Shown here in pieces: positions 34,997-46,156 of a stretch of 64,000 bases of DNA. The stretch covers positions 31,759,339 to 31,823,338 of the forward strand of contig NC_064757.1 of assembly GCF_011397635.1 (NCBI RefSeq), given 5' to 3'. The first letter of the stretch is position 1; the number at the start of each line of letters is the position of its first letter. The notes under the pieces were generated by a model that did not search any database, was not told the DNA's origin, and was given only the letters and a program-made list of their open reading frames with translations. The DNA is from Epinephelus fuscoguttatus (lineage: Eukaryota; Chordata; Actinopteri; Perciformes; Serranidae). Both the position numbers and the translations under genes were made by a program.

Positions 34997-35720
34997 AGCT
35001 GGAGACAGAGCTGCCACCCCTAAACACACACAGGTCCAAACAAACCCTGAATTAAAGCAACACACAGAAAACAGACTTAAAGTCTAATGCGATCCTTCAG
35101 TAATGAGAAGCTGTGGCCAGTTTATTTTCTCAACACTTCAGTGACCATCCATCAGGACAGGAGGAGGAATTTGATCTCTACATCATGTCAGTGTGACTCC
35201 ACCATGCTTCAGTCTGCAGGTGTACTGATGAACAAACCATTTCCTGTCGAAATACATCAGAAATGGTTTGACCCCAATGTGTCCCACACTCCCATTTCTC
35301 CTTTTAAAGTCTTTTTTTATATACTTTGATGATTATTTTTGATCGATATGTTTTCTCCAGAAGGAATCTTTGACAACACGCCAGGAATAAATTAGATGTA
35401 GGTTAAGTCTACCTCAAAAGTCATGTGAGGACCAGAGTTTAAGAGCAGCTACTTCATATGATAATGCCATTTCTCAGTATATTTAGCTATAAGTTCATAT
35501 TTTAGACAGTTTTTTTCATTCTGTTTCATATTCTGTCTGCTCTGCAAAATAAAAAGTCTATTAAAGTGTTACTTTTGCCAGTACAATGCTTGCATATGTA
35601 AACTTAACCTGATTAAAGCTCATGTTTTATGCCAATTTGTAGATTTTTATGTTATAAAAAAGTGAAACATGCTTCCATGTTTAATATTGTTATATAAATA
35701 AAAAGAACTTAGAACAAACA
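34997..35720 (+). other. 3' UTR of the PrP-like gene
   Basis: Unique-looking sequence with AATAAA-type signals near 35386, 35547 and 35697. The last is followed by a GT-rich stretch ('catttgtgttgatttttatt gtctgtg'), which fits a cleavage site at about 35715. The M1 MITE begins about 130 bp downstream. Confidence 0.5.
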
Positions 35721-35851
35721 TTTGTGTTGATTTTTATTGTCTGTGAGAAGAGACCATGATGTGTTTAGATACCCAAAGTATATACACATTTTCAGAAGAA
35801 GATATTGTTTGTTAATCCCTGGGGGAGACCCACTTAAGTGATGGATTAGAC

Positions 35852-36282
35852 TTAAAAGGAGCAGTGTGTAAGATTTAGGGAGATATTGTGGCATCTAGCA
35901 GTGAGGATTTCAGATTGCAACCAGCCAAAACTTCTCCTAGTTAGAATTCCTTACAGTTTTAATTGTTCAGGAGGTTTTTTATCAGGAGCTGAATTATCTA
36001 CAGAGGTCTCCTCCTCTCTGAAACAAACAGATTGGGTAATAAAAACCATTAAAACACTGAATAAAGCAGTTTCACATTACAAATCAGTGTTTCTCATACG
36101 CTGCCTGTTCCACTCGTCAAGAGGCAGGTGGCTAGCCCAGCACCTGCTAATGTGTGCTCACCTTTTTTTCTGATAACTTATGATCTAGATGTTCAGGAGG
36201 TTTTTACCAGGAGCCAAATTATCTGCAGAGGTCTCTACCTCTTTAAACAGGTAAAACACTGAATAAAGCAGTTTCATAGTAG
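35852..36282. mobile_element. MITE, family M1, with internally duplicated end
   Basis: Starts 'taaaaggagcagtgtgtaag atttagggag'. Blocks 'tcaggaggttttttatcagg agc' and 'ctgaataaagcagtttcac' each occur twice within 430 bp (about 35965/36190 and 36057/36260). The copy is therefore rearranged or two copies are fused. No clean right terminus. Confidence 0.6.
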
Positions 36283-36284
36283 GG

Positions 36285-36520
36285 CAATGGTTCCCAACTG
36301 GTCAAGCCATGAGGTCCAGATTTCTCCTTAGTCATGAGTTCAAGGTCCACACTGTGTAATATATTCAGCGTCATACTTGGATTTGGTCATGTCTTTGAGC
36401 TAGTTTGCTGTCTCTGTCAAGTAGCTGTCTGTTTGTCAGTCACTTTACAGAAAGAAGCAGCACTTCCAAGTCCATTCACAATGGACCTACGATCCACTTG
36501 GGATCCTGGGAACCAGAGGA
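36285..36520. mobile_element. hAT-like nonautonomous element, family H1, copy 2
   Basis: Opens 'caatggttcccaactggtca', closes 'ggatcctgggaaccag' and shares the internal 'gaggtccagatttctcctta gtcatgagttcaaggtccac' with 5059-5372. It sits directly beside the preceding M1 copy. Confidence 0.65.
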
Positions 36521-36740
36521 TCACCAAGATCAGAGGCAGAGCTCTAGAAAGGAAACACTCTGCTGTTGGATGTTTACTGTCACAGGCTGAGTGACTGGGT
36601 GTGGCACCATCTGCCAGTAGTTAGTAACCAATACAAGAGATGCACAGCAATGCCATTAATTTAAGGATTACATCGATATAGGGTATGTTTAGAATTTACT
36701 GTACCTTGCCCTAGTTAAAAAAAATCAAGGTTGCATTTAT

Positions 36741-37568
36741 TCCCAGTGTGTAGGATTTAGGAGGATATATTGGTAGAAATGGATTGTAAAGTAATTAGTA
36801 TGTTTTCTTTGGTGTATAATCACCTGAAAGTAAGAATTCTGGTGTTTTTCTTACCTAAGAATGAGTTATTGATATCTACATAGGAAGCAGGTTCTCGGTT
36901 GTTGTGTTTTTTTGTTGTTTTTTTTACATGAAACTGCTTTATTCCATGTATTTACCAATTTCAATCACCATTTCAGTTTGTGTGTTTTGTAAAGCAAGAG
37001 ACCTCTATAGGTATGTCAGCTATGTATGTACTGCACTTCTAAAGCGCTTTTCTAGTCTTGACCACTCAAAGTGCTTTTACACTGCATGTTACATTAACCC
37101 ATCCACACACACTGGTGCCTGAGGCTACTATACAAGGTGCCACCTGCTACTCAGTAACCATTCACACACTCACACACCAATGGCACAGCCATTGGGAGCA
37201 ATTTGTGGTTCAGAATCTTGCCCAGGGATCCAGCCTCCTGAATGTCTGTATCTTAAGTTATCAGAGGAAAAAAGGTGAGTACACATTAGCAGGTGTTGAA
37301 CTAGTCATCCATCTCTGACAAGAGGCACAGTGTAGGAGAAACACTGATTTGTAATGTGAAACTGCTTCATTCAGTGATTTTACTGGAACAGACTGTCTAC
37401 TCTTGAGAGGAGGAGACCTCTGCAGATAATTCAGCACCTGTTAAAAACCTTCTGAACAACGAAAACTGAAGGAATTCCAACCAGGAGAAGTTTCAGCTGG
37501 TTGGAATTTGCAATCCTCACTGCTAGATGCCATTAATTCCCTCTCAATCTTACACACTGCTCCTTTAA
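36741..37568. mobile_element. MITE, family M1, interrupted by another repeat
   Basis: The left end 'cccagtgtgtaggatttagg aggatatattgg' and right end 'ttccctctcaatcttacaca ctgctcctttaa' are inverted, and the body matches 2499-3061. Between about 37018 and 37245 lies an unrelated block ('ctaaagcgcttttctagtct tgaccactcaaagtgctttt ac'), a common fish LINE-tail sequence. The insertion is therefore younger than the MITE. Confidence 0.75.
37018..37245 (+). repeat. LINE-tail-type repeat nested in the M1 MITE
   Basis: Begins near 'atgtactgcacttctaaagc gcttttctag', contains 'cattcacacactcacacacc aatgg' and ends near 'gatccagcctcctg'. It disrupts the M1 copy at 36741-37568. Confidence 0.55.
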
Positions 37569-37651
37569 TTAATCACTGGTTTAATGCACCTCCTGGCTGA
37601 CAGCTGAGTGACCCAAATCAAACACACCTGCAATTATGTTGCAGCAGCTTT

Positions 37652-38004
37652 TGGGGGCGGCAGTTGCTCAGTCCATAGGGACTTGGGTTGGGAACTGGAG
37701 GGTCGTCTGTTCAAGTCCCCGTCCAGACCAAAATATGGAGCGTGGACTGGTGGCTGGAGAGGTGCCAGTTCACCTCTTGGGCACTGCCGAGGTGCCCTTG
37801 AGCAAGGCACCGAACACCCCAACCGCTCGGGGCGCCTCACCAAGGGCAGCCCCCTCACTCCGACATCTCTCCAATTTGTGCATGTATAGGTCCTGTTTGT
37901 GCATGTGTGTGTCTTTCGGACCTGTGTGTAATTGCCAAGCAAGAGTGAAAAGATTGAATTTCTCCTCAGGGGGATTAATAAAGTAAATAAACTTTAATTT
38001 AAAC
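37652..38004 (+). mobile_element. tRNA-derived SINE
   Basis: The 5' head 'ggggcggcagttgctcagtc catagggacttgggttg' resembles a tRNA A-box region. 'gtctgttcaagtccccgtcc' is a good B-box match about 55 bp on. The tail 'ctcctcagggggattaataa agtaaataaa' is the LINE-derived 3' end typical of fish SINEs. The head carries too many changes to be a working tRNA gene. Confidence 0.8.
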
Positions 38005-38059
38005 AGGTGCATTTTGGCTCTATGGGTGACTTTCACTGAGAAACTTTTACCTTCAGAGA

Positions 38060-38273
38060 GGAGTGTGAGGACTGTTTACTGTTTGTGACAGTTAATCACT
38101 GATGTGACTACAGAGCTTCATTCAGCTCAAACATTTGAGGAGTGCAGAGGCTGATTGAACTGGTTATACTGGGACAAAGAGGCTGAGTGGACTGGTTATA
38201 TCATCACCAGCAGAGTAGTTGAACCTGGAGCGGACTGACGAGGCCGTCTCACAGAATGATGTTCAGACAGGTG
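38060..38273 (+). other. Candidate orphan 5' exon
   Basis: Non-repetitive, moderately GC-rich sequence ending in a strong donor, GACAG|GTGAGTAC at 38273/38274. It lies downstream of the PrP-like gene on the same strand, and no coding exon follows before copy A, which is on the opposite strand. It could be a noncoding RNA exon, a relic of a lost gene's first exon, or a chance donor. Confidence 0.25.
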
Positions 38274-38829
38274 AGTACAACAACACACTCACTGAACTCA
38301 CTCTGCAGATAGGTCGACAAAGATTATGATCCAAATCAAACACACCTGTATGTAATCAGCAGGTGGTGTGTGAGTGCAGGAAACACACAATGCCTCCTCT
38401 TCTTGCTGTATGTGTACTTGTGGCTGCAGCTGAGTTTAGATTGTTCATACATCTCTGTGTTGGTGCTTCGGTGATGTTTTATTCTGCTGTTCTACAAGAA
38501 GAGCCAGGTTAATTAATTTCCATAGCTTGTTAATTATTGTTGCACCAGCTGTGGTGTTGAGTTATTTATTGTTGTTTATTTTGTCTGAGTTAATTCAAGT
38601 GAGGTTTTCTACCGGTTAGGTTGTTGTTGTTTAATTAATAGTCAGCTGTATGCACAAAGGGCCCTCTGTAGAGCTTGGTGGTGTGATGCTCTTGTTTATT
38701 TTGCAGTCAATGGGTGATCTTTACTTTACAGTAGAATCATAATCATGATACAAATACATAGCCTATTGTCATTGTAATGCAGTATGGTTTACTCAGAGTA
38801 CATTTTATTTGACTTCTTTTTTGCTTTTA

Positions 38830-38925
38830 TCCAAATACATTTTTATAGAAGTACTTTACCGTTGAGTAACAGGTATTTAAAGTAATAGTACTTTTACTTG
38901 AGTATATTTTTTGTACCCTACCATC
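38830..38925 (+). repeat. Short 'GTACTT' repeat fragment
   Basis: Contains 'agtaatagtacttttacttg agtatattttttgtacccta ccatcc'. It is the terminal piece of the family found at 31063 and elsewhere. Confidence 0.5.
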
Positions 38926-39204
38926 CCTGTCTAAAAGACACAACTGAAAACAATATGAACCCCTCTTAGAGCAGCAACATGCAGCAGAACAACTTAACTC
39001 CCCACTTTGTGTTATAAAATCTACCACCTCCATTAAGCCTGTTATTTAATCAACATATGGAAACCCTGAGTGTCTGCAGTGCTGCATGACTCAGCCTGTC
39101 AGCTGACATTTAACAGCCTGTGGTAGAGCTTCTTGTCTCAGCCTCATGAGATCACAGCCGATCAGATCACACCACAGCTCAGGTTCGCTTTCCTCTCAGC
39201 TCTG

Positions 39205-39450
39205 GTTCCCAATCCGGGGGTCCAGACCCTCGTGAGTGGTCATCAAAGCTCCATGAGGGGTCATGAGGCCTTTTTGAATTTACAGGTTGTAAGATTTATT
39301 TAAAAAAAAAAAAAAAAAAATAACAGTAAAAACTTTTTCAGAAATGTTCGGATGGCTGGTTGCCCCATCCATGTCTGCAGCAATATTTGGAGTGACCCCT
39401 CTATATGCTAATTTAGAGCCCAAACGAACATTGTCTCTTTCTGTTCTGGC
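39205..39450. repeat. hAT-like remnant with poly(A) run
   Basis: 'ctggttcccaatccgggggt ccagaccctcgtgagtgg' resembles a hAT-type terminus with its typical follow-on 'ggggtcatgaggcc'. A run of about 18 A lies at 39302-39320. The other end is unclear. Confidence 0.4.
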
Positions 39451-39454
39451 TCAT

Positions 39455-39845
39455 CCTGTGTAAATGGAAGGACCCTTCACCTCCAACATATGGACACTGG
39501 ATTAAGGACAATATGTATTATTTACAATTGGAGAAAATCCGATCAACAGCACGTTTCTTTGCCACCTGGCAACCTTTTTTTTTTACTTTTGTAGCAAATA
39601 TGGAGGCTGAAAAATCGTAGTGAAACATGTTATACTCCCCCACTTATGTCGCACAAGTTAATAGATTTGTCGTCCTTTATTTGTAATTGTTTTATTATTT
39701 TTTTTTATTTCTTTTTTTTCTGTTTTCCCCATTTATTTAATCTTTTGGATTTCCTTTCGCTTGTCTGGCTTTCTCGGTTTGTTCCTTGGTAGGTGGCTAT
39801 TTTAAATTTTACATTATTATTAAAGATATAAATTTTTTAAAAATC
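39455..39845 (+). mobile_element. L1-type LINE, ORF2 C-terminus and 3' tail
   Basis: In frame from 39458: CKWKDPSPPTYGHWIKD, then NMYYLQLEKIR, matching the C-terminal region of fish L1/Tx1-type ORF2 proteins. An AT-rich 3' tail ('gctattttaaattttacatt') follows. It is 5'-truncated, as usual for LINE copies. Confidence 0.65.
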
Positions 39846-40979
39846 TCACAGGATGAGGGAACTATATTCACAGAACCTTCACGCTCTGCTTAACAACCTC
39901 GTCCTGTGTTAGAAATATAGGCAGCTAAAACAACCAAAGAGCTAATAAAACAATGGAACACTTAATAAATACATAACCCAGTCAGAGAATCGCACAAAAA
40001 GTTCCTAAACTCATCTCTGGTGCAACATTTATAGGAAATAACCTGCTTAAAAACTCATACATGACTAATTTTATGCAAACTTCCTGCAGTGAGTACATTC
40101 ACTATTTGGGTTATATCGGTTGTTCTTTACTGTTATTGTCACACATTGAATCTAATATTAAATATAAACTAATAAAACAGCTACAGTAGTAACTATCCTA
40201 AAACTGTTGTAACACCCACCAGTGGGTTTTTTTCTTGGGGCCTTTCAATAATACAGCTTCTTCACAAGCTCAGACCTGAAACACAGGAAGAGTTGACACA
40301 GCCCTTGTGTAGTTCTTCTTATATGAGATGCTGGTACAACAAACTTGATATTTTGACTCTGTTTGATTCTCTGTGTGACTCTGTTGGACTGTTAGTTTCT
40401 AGTTAACCCAATGTTTCTGAAAGTCAGAATTTCTATATAGGTGCTACATTTTGTAAAATTCTTGTGGTTTCCCTTTAACGCTGTAATAGGCTTTATCACA
40501 CATTGAATAATTTGAGCTCAGAGAAGTCATGTTATGTCATCAATTTGATCTTCATTAAACCTTTCGTATAACTCAGTAACTCAACAACTAAATTTTTAAC
40601 CACAATGTCACCAAAACTCCTTCACACAACTCTGAAGTCTCTGACGTCATAAAATAAAATATCCACAAATGCACGAGTGAAGTTTATGAGTTTACTTAAC
40701 AAGACAAGGTGTGAGTTAACACTCAGTGTACAGCAGCATAATAAGGGTTAATCCTTCACAGTAAAATGCATACATGTCTTTAACAGCGGTGCATGTGTAT
40801 TGTCAGATACATTCAAAGCCAGACACAGGGTAACATGAGATACATGTAACGACACATTAAAGGTACAATGTGGGGTGTATAATCAGACTGTTGGACAAGC
40901 AATAAACAGTGTTTGCTGTAACTGTTGTTCAGTGATACCACTGAAATCGCCTGTTTAGTGGTCATGACGTCACTCTGCA

Positions 40980-41345
40980 GTGGTGGAATAGCACTAAGTA
41001 TATTTAATGGAGTACAAATCTGAGGTACCTGTACTTGAGTATTTCTATTTCATGCTACTTTATACTTCTAGGTCACTACATCTCAGAGGCACTACATTTG
41101 TCTGACAGTCTTAAGTTACATTCATATTATAGTTTTTCATACCCTACCTGTCCAGAGAAAACCCTCTTCATTATATAAAGCAGTAAAATATTGACAGGGA
41201 CCATTTTTCTGCACGATGCACTTTTACTTTTGATACTTTAAGTACATTTGTTGATAACGCTTTAATACTTTTACTAAAGTGAAGTTCTGAATGCAGGACT
41301 TGTACTTGTAGTGGAGTATTTTCAGGTACTGATACTTTTATTTAA
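40980..41345 (+). repeat. Teleost 'GTACTT' repeat, copy 4 (+)
   Basis: 'cagtggtggaatagcactaa gtatatttaatggagtac', 'catgctactttatacttcta ggtcactacatctcagagg' and 'gcaggacttgtacttgtagt ggagtattttcaggtac' are in canonical order. It is the most complete copy in the spacer. Confidence 0.75.
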
Positions 41346-41389
41346 CAGAATACTTCACCCACAAAACGTTGTGTTCCCTTGAATTTAAA

Positions 41390-41910
41390 CTTTATTTTTA
41401 TTGCAGTGTATTCCCAATGAATATATCCCATTGCTTTGCTCCTCAGTAGAGGCTTTTCAGGCAGTCTGGGACCCCTACTTAAAGTACATTGGACCTACAC
41501 TGTCATCTTCTATATTACAGGGGTTTCCTAAATCGGCTTAGCCAGTCTCTGTACACTTCCTGTATATTAGTCAATACCAATTAGGTTGGTAGGAGCCACA
41601 CAACAGTACAGAACAGGGTTTTTTAACTAACCAGTCAATAGGTTACATCCCTTTGTGTATAGAGTCCATTTTTTCCAATATTTTACATCGAGTCGCAGTC
41701 TTAAAGAAAATATGATTTTCTCCACACATTGAATTTCACTAATAACTGCAATCCATCATTCTTTGAAGGAAGGTTCACCTGTAGCCACCTCCGAGTGATG
41801 GCTTTCCTGCTTGCAGCCAAAAGAACTTTGTAAAATTGTTTGTCCTGGGTCATGAGATTGTCCTGGGTTCTACCCAAGTACAGTATGACACTACCTTGAA
41901 TTTGTAAGGA
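41390..41910. mobile_element. L1-type LINE fragments
   Basis: The minus strand over about 41640-41900 contains SRKAITRRWLQ-type coding with 'aaaagaactttgtaaaattg', reminiscent of the ORF2 C-terminal half of fish L1 elements. The plus strand over 41430-41530 shows EAFQAVWDPYLKYI-like coding of the same protein family. Two fragments in opposite orientation are therefore joined. Confidence 0.45.
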
Positions 41911-43370
41911 AAAACTTTTTTTTTTTTCTCATATGCCTCAATGGAAAACAGCAAAATGATTAATTTATTGATTGACTGACTGGGGACCACATTTATCAAC
42001 AGCCAAGCTTTATCAAAACATCCATTTACAAACTCTCAGACAACTTGTGCAGTATAATCCAAGTCTCATTTATCCAGTCGTACACTCAGTATTTCCCAAA
42101 CACATGCATTTATAATAAAAACTTCAGTATTGGCTTTGAAGAGAACATAGATGAGTTTTACTTCGGATTCAGTTTAGTTTTCAAATTAAACTGAATTTTT
42201 ATGATTTTCCTAATTTTTTTTTGATTTTCCTAAAATATTCCTAAAATTTTTAGGAATTTTTATTTCTATTTAATCTAATTTGAATTAATTTAATTTAATT
42301 TAATTCATTATTTTATTTTTCTTTTCTTTTTTTTTTTGCAAAAATGCACGTTTCAAAAGTTGCTGTTCTTTCATGGAGGTGTGTGAGAAAAACAAAGTTT
42401 GCTTTATGAATTCAAGGGCATAAGACATGACTAATTAATATTCAAATAGTAATTTTGTGGGTGAAGCATTCCTGTAAGTAATCTGATTACTTCTTCTACC
42501 ACTGGCAATAGATGCACACAGTGACAAATGGAGAAATCAAGAGCAACAAAGTGTTACTGATAAAGTTTATCCTTTAAAGACAAAGCTGAAGCTGAAGAGA
42601 GGATTTTAAGTCAACGCAAAGCTGGCATTGTTTTTGTTTAACTAGTACGTCACAGCCCACAACAGCTTATTTAGATATACTGTAGGTAGTTACTAATGAC
42701 CCTGCAAGTTCTCATAATAACTGGGTCTCGAATAATGAGCATGTCTAATGAATTATGAGCTAGGAATTGAAGAACTGTTTGTTTGCAATTAAAACTCCAG
42801 AGAGTACCTTTTTTAAGTAGTCACCTTCTATGATTAAAAAAATTATGATATAAACCTTATGTACTGCACTTTACATATGTTCATATGCAGGCTTAACAAC
42901 CATAAACTCAACTGATGAAAAACATTCAGTAGAGGTGAATTAGTACATTAGAGGGTCTTTACACTTTAAGAGCACTTTGCAATCACAAGCTACGGAGGAG
43001 GGAGGCGTAACAGAAGGACAGAAGGAGGCAAGTGTATTAAAAAAAATATCTAAAATATACACACACTGCACAGGGAGAGGTCAGTACACGTGGTAAAAGG
43101 TTAAGACAACATTCATAAATATTCAGGAAAAGCGCACTTTGTTTTGCATCAGTGTCAAAGTCAGTAATTTAAGGGGTGTTACGAAAACAGCATGCATACT
43201 ATTGTCTGTTTGTGAAGAGAGTCTGTTTATCCAAATACAGTAAGCACCAACACATAAAAATATCAGTCTTTTTGGTTTAAGTTTCTGTATTTCAATGGAC
43301 TTTATACACTAAAAGTCTATTTATGTTTTAAGCTATGAAGAAATGAGTAAATATGGTCCTTTAAAAACAC
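41911..43370. other. Spacer between LINE fragments and the copy A 3' region
   Basis: AT-rich DNA with a low-complexity 'taatttaatttaatttaatt' run near 42285-42305. No gene and no nameable repeat otherwise. The distal part of the copy A 3' UTR may begin here. Confidence 0.5.
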
Positions 43371-44167
43371 TGTCATGCTTATAATGTAAAACTTCTGTCT
43401 GAAGCACAGATGTTTATAATAGTTGACTAATAGAATATTAGTTAAAATCCAGTATTAGTTGATAGTTTTAGATCACTATTCACTGTTTTCCAACTCTTTG
43501 AACTGTCCTTGTATCAGGCAGTCCTCCATCATTAATGTTCCTGGAGCTAATATGATCATATCACACTTAAATGCACATGTCCATTAGTGCAAAGCACTTA
43601 CACATGGCAGAGTCTACTCCATCAGCCCTGTCGGATGCTTTTTCCTCTGAGTAAAAACAACATAAAAAAAACAAGTTTCCTTAAATAAAAAAAAATCTGT
43701 GTGGCTAGAGAGTGTACACTGTGGGGGCTTTGATCACTTGTACACAGACATTATTCTACAGTCGAACAATAAAACGTTTTTGTGTCTCTGACAGCATGTT
43801 CAATTAAATCTAAATGGACATTAATGGGCCAATTCCTTCAACATCAAAAGCTCGGAGTATAAGAGTACCGTTAATGGACTCTTTCAGAGGAGGAAACCAG
43901 AAGTGCACTTTGTTGCATTCACTGTCTCTCTAGTCTAACCCTTTCCCTAACTTTACTTGAATACATAGTGCAAAGATATAATCCAGTGTGGTCCCAGTCA
44001 AGCATGTACATGACGCCTAATTACTAAGAAAAAATGGAAAGTAGAAATCCACACACAATAAAAAGAGTCATAAAAAGGTAAGAGGTTCCTCTCTACCTAA
44101 TCATTTTCCACCCTTTTACTTAATTCCTTTAACACATTCTCCGTCACTTTCAGTGTTAATGAAGGCC
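43371..44167 (-). other. prnp: 3' UTR of prion gene copy A (probable)
   Basis: Blocks here match the region 3' of copy B in the same order: 'cttataatgtaaaacttctg tctgaagca' against the 53425 region, 'aactgtccttgtatcaggca gtcctcc' against the 53530 region, and 'cctttaacacattct' beside the stop codon against the 54145 region. The match shows that the duplication included the 3' UTR. The true polyadenylation site is not resolved. Confidence 0.5.
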
Positions 44168-45388
44168 TCAGTGCAGCAGCATGAACATGTTGCTATTCAG
44201 TAGCATCAGTGTGGTACTGGTGACCAGTGCTAAAAGCCCTCGCACACCCATCTCCAGTCCTTGCACTCCACTGCCCACTCTCTTCAAGTACTTCTCAGAG
44301 TACACCATGTACATCTCTACACATTTCCTGGCCTTCATCTGCTCAATCAGTGCTGGATAGCCGATCTCGACAATGCTGACTATGTCACTGTCTTCAGCAC
44401 TGCTGACAGCCTGTGAGGCTGGAGGCACAGGAATGGCTACAGGCGGATTTAGATGGCGGGGAGCTGAAGGTGCAGAGGTCGAGGAGTTATCTGCTGCAGT
44501 GCTGTTGGTCTCTGTCGTGCTGCTGTCTGTGCCAGTGTCTGGAGCTGAGGTGTGAACGGTAGTTTTAGGTGTGGTAGCGACGGCTGTTTTTTTCTTTGCC
44601 ACAGGCAGAAGGTCCGTTTTTTTCATGCAGGAGTCCATGTAGCTATCATAGGTTTGATCGGGTTTGCTGTATGTATAGTCTCTGCTGTAGTCATTGGCAT
44701 CAGTAGACTTAGTACCATATGTCCTGTACATATAGTGGTTGTAGTGTTGCTCCTCCTGGCGGTTGTGGAAGTGGAAGGGAGGACGTTGGAACCTTCCTAG
44801 CCCGTAGCCCATGGCCATCCCGGCCACAGCCCCTCCAGCTGCTGCCTGTGCCGCACTGTTTCCAAACCCTCTGGATTTATCAGAGGGATATATAGACATT
44901 CCCTGAACTGATCGGGAAAAGGGAGAGCCACCCATAGAGCCATAGCCCCCATATCCAAAGCTGCCAGCATAGTGAGGACTCAGGACTTTGTTGTTTGGGT
45001 TGTGGTTTATGTATCCACCTCCATAACCTGCTCCATATTGGTAACCTCCACTCCGTGCTGGGTAACCTCCAGCTTGATAGCCCCCAGCTGGGTATCCTGA
45101 CTGCCGGGGGTAACCTCCTTTGACAGGATAACCCCCTGGTCTGCCTGGGTGCTGAGGGTGGCGTCCCTGATTGGGTTGTCTGGGGTGTCCACCCTGAGAG
45201 CTGGAGCCCTGATTATTTCTGCTGCCTGTATTACTGTTGGTGTTGCTTCGGCTGGGTGTGGAGGTCTTCTTTGAGCCGTAGGACGATCTCCCAAAGCTAC
45301 CTCCTCCTCCTCCTCTCTTGGCCAGTGAAAAATGAGTATGAAACAAAATAAGTGACAGACACAGCACAGGTAATGAATTCAGTTTCAT
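44168..45388 (-). CDS. prnp: Prion protein, tandem copy A (406 residues)
   Basis: A single coding exon read from ATG at 45388, seven bases inside an acceptor (CCCTACAG|GGTGAAG), to TGA at 44168. The layout is a signal peptide (1-23, ending SLA), a basic start KRGGGGG, then a Ser/Asn/Gln linker. A short, degenerate Pro-Gly-Tyr repeat domain follows (about 66-126: GGYPVKGGYPRQSGYPAGGY), with no regular array. After conserved [11 protein letters not shown] and SDKSRGFG comes a hydrophobic core (about 176-200, [17 protein letters not shown]), then an aromatic-rich YNHYMYR...DYSRDYTY domain, Cys254 and Cys356 as the likely disulphide, a Ser/Thr linker with sequons N295 and N301, and a hydrophobic GPI signal at the end (382-406). 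This is the architecture of fish PrP (stPrP). The upstream in-frame ATG at 45475 would be intronic. Confidence 0.9.
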   Translation of the reverse strand: MKLNSLPVLCLSLILFHTHFSLAKRGGGGGSFGRSSYGSKKTSTPSRSNTNSNTGSRNNQGSSSQGGHPRQPNQGRHPQHPGRPGGYPVKGGYPRQSGYPAGGYQAGGYPARSGGYQYGAGYGGGYINHNPNNKVLSPHYAGSFGYGGYGSMGGSPFSRSVQGMSIYPSDKSRGFGNSAAQAAAGGAVAGMAMGYGLGRFQRPPFHFHNRQEEQHYNHYMYRTYGTKSTDANDYSRDYTYSKPDQTYDSYMDSCMKKTDLLPVAKKKTAVATTPKTTVHTSAPDTGTDSSTTETNSTAADNSSTSAPSAPRHLNPPVAIPVPPASQAVSSAEDSDIVSIVEIGYPALIEQMKARKCVEMYMVYSEKYLKRVGSGVQGLEMGVRGLLALVTSTTLMLLNSNMFMLLH

Positions 45389-45554
45389 CTTCACCCTGTA
45401 GGGAGGGTCAGGGAGAGACAATAAAAAATTAAGGTGGTGAGGAAAATATGAGATAAAATACATGGATATTATCAATTTATCCTAAAACAGTCTTGTCTTT
45501 ACACATGCTGCACGTCTCAGCTTTGGGAGCACTGGTATAAGTGCCTTTTAAAAA

Positions 45555-45676
45555 TAGGTCACTAGACTTTTTTTTAATTTTTTTTTTTTTATTGTGTTTG
45601 TTAATCTTTTGTATTGTGTGTGTGTTTTTATGGACCCTGGGTCTGGAATAAAGTATATCTATCTATCTATCTATCT
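45555..45676 (+). repeat. LINE 3' tail with (TATC)n
   Basis: 'tatggaccctgggtctggaa taaag' followed by five TATC units is a typical LINE 3' end with a short tandem tail. It lies in the 5' intron of copy A. Confidence 0.6.
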
Positions 45677-46156
45677 TGTTAAGTGATGGCTGTCTGTCTG
45701 AAAGCAGTGACATCCTTGAGTTGAACCTTACTGCAACCTTGGCTACTGTTTAAACCATGTCTTATCTTAACTTATTCGACAAACTCAAGCTAGTGGAAGC
45801 AATACAGCATTTAGTCACCTAATTTTAGTGACAGCCTGAACGTGATTTTGCACGACCTGATTCACCGCATGGTTTTAACACAGAGCTTTCAGTCCAAAAT
45901 AGGTTTCCAGCTTGGCTTGAAATACCACAGAACACTGCGATCTTAATGTTACTGCAGGTGACTAAATGGTGATTTCAGTGCCTAAAATATTGGGATTTTC
46001 TTTCTCATAATTAAGGCTTAGTATCCCATATTAATAAGATAATCTAATAATCACAAACCTGTATCCATAACCACAAAGATTTGTGATTTTATGATACAGG
46101 CTGCCATGAAATATATAAATCTGACTAGTGTCTAGAGGTTTTGCTGTATTGTTTAT

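Noticed and set aside
34482-35065. Antisense frames of 142 and 181 codons opposite the PrP-like gene
   Set aside because: They mirror the Gly/Tyr repeat codons (His-Ile-Leu and Ser-Ile-Pro strings), have no family signature and lie wholly opposite a well-supported coding exon.
37652-37730. tRNA gene
   Set aside because: A- and B-box-like sequences are present, but the stems do not form a proper cloverleaf and the unit continues into a SINE body and tail.
45389-45475. Upstream ATG extending prion copy A by 29 residues
   Set aside because: The extension crosses a clear splice acceptor (CCCTACAG). The ATG at 45388 is directly followed by a normal signal peptide, as in copy B.
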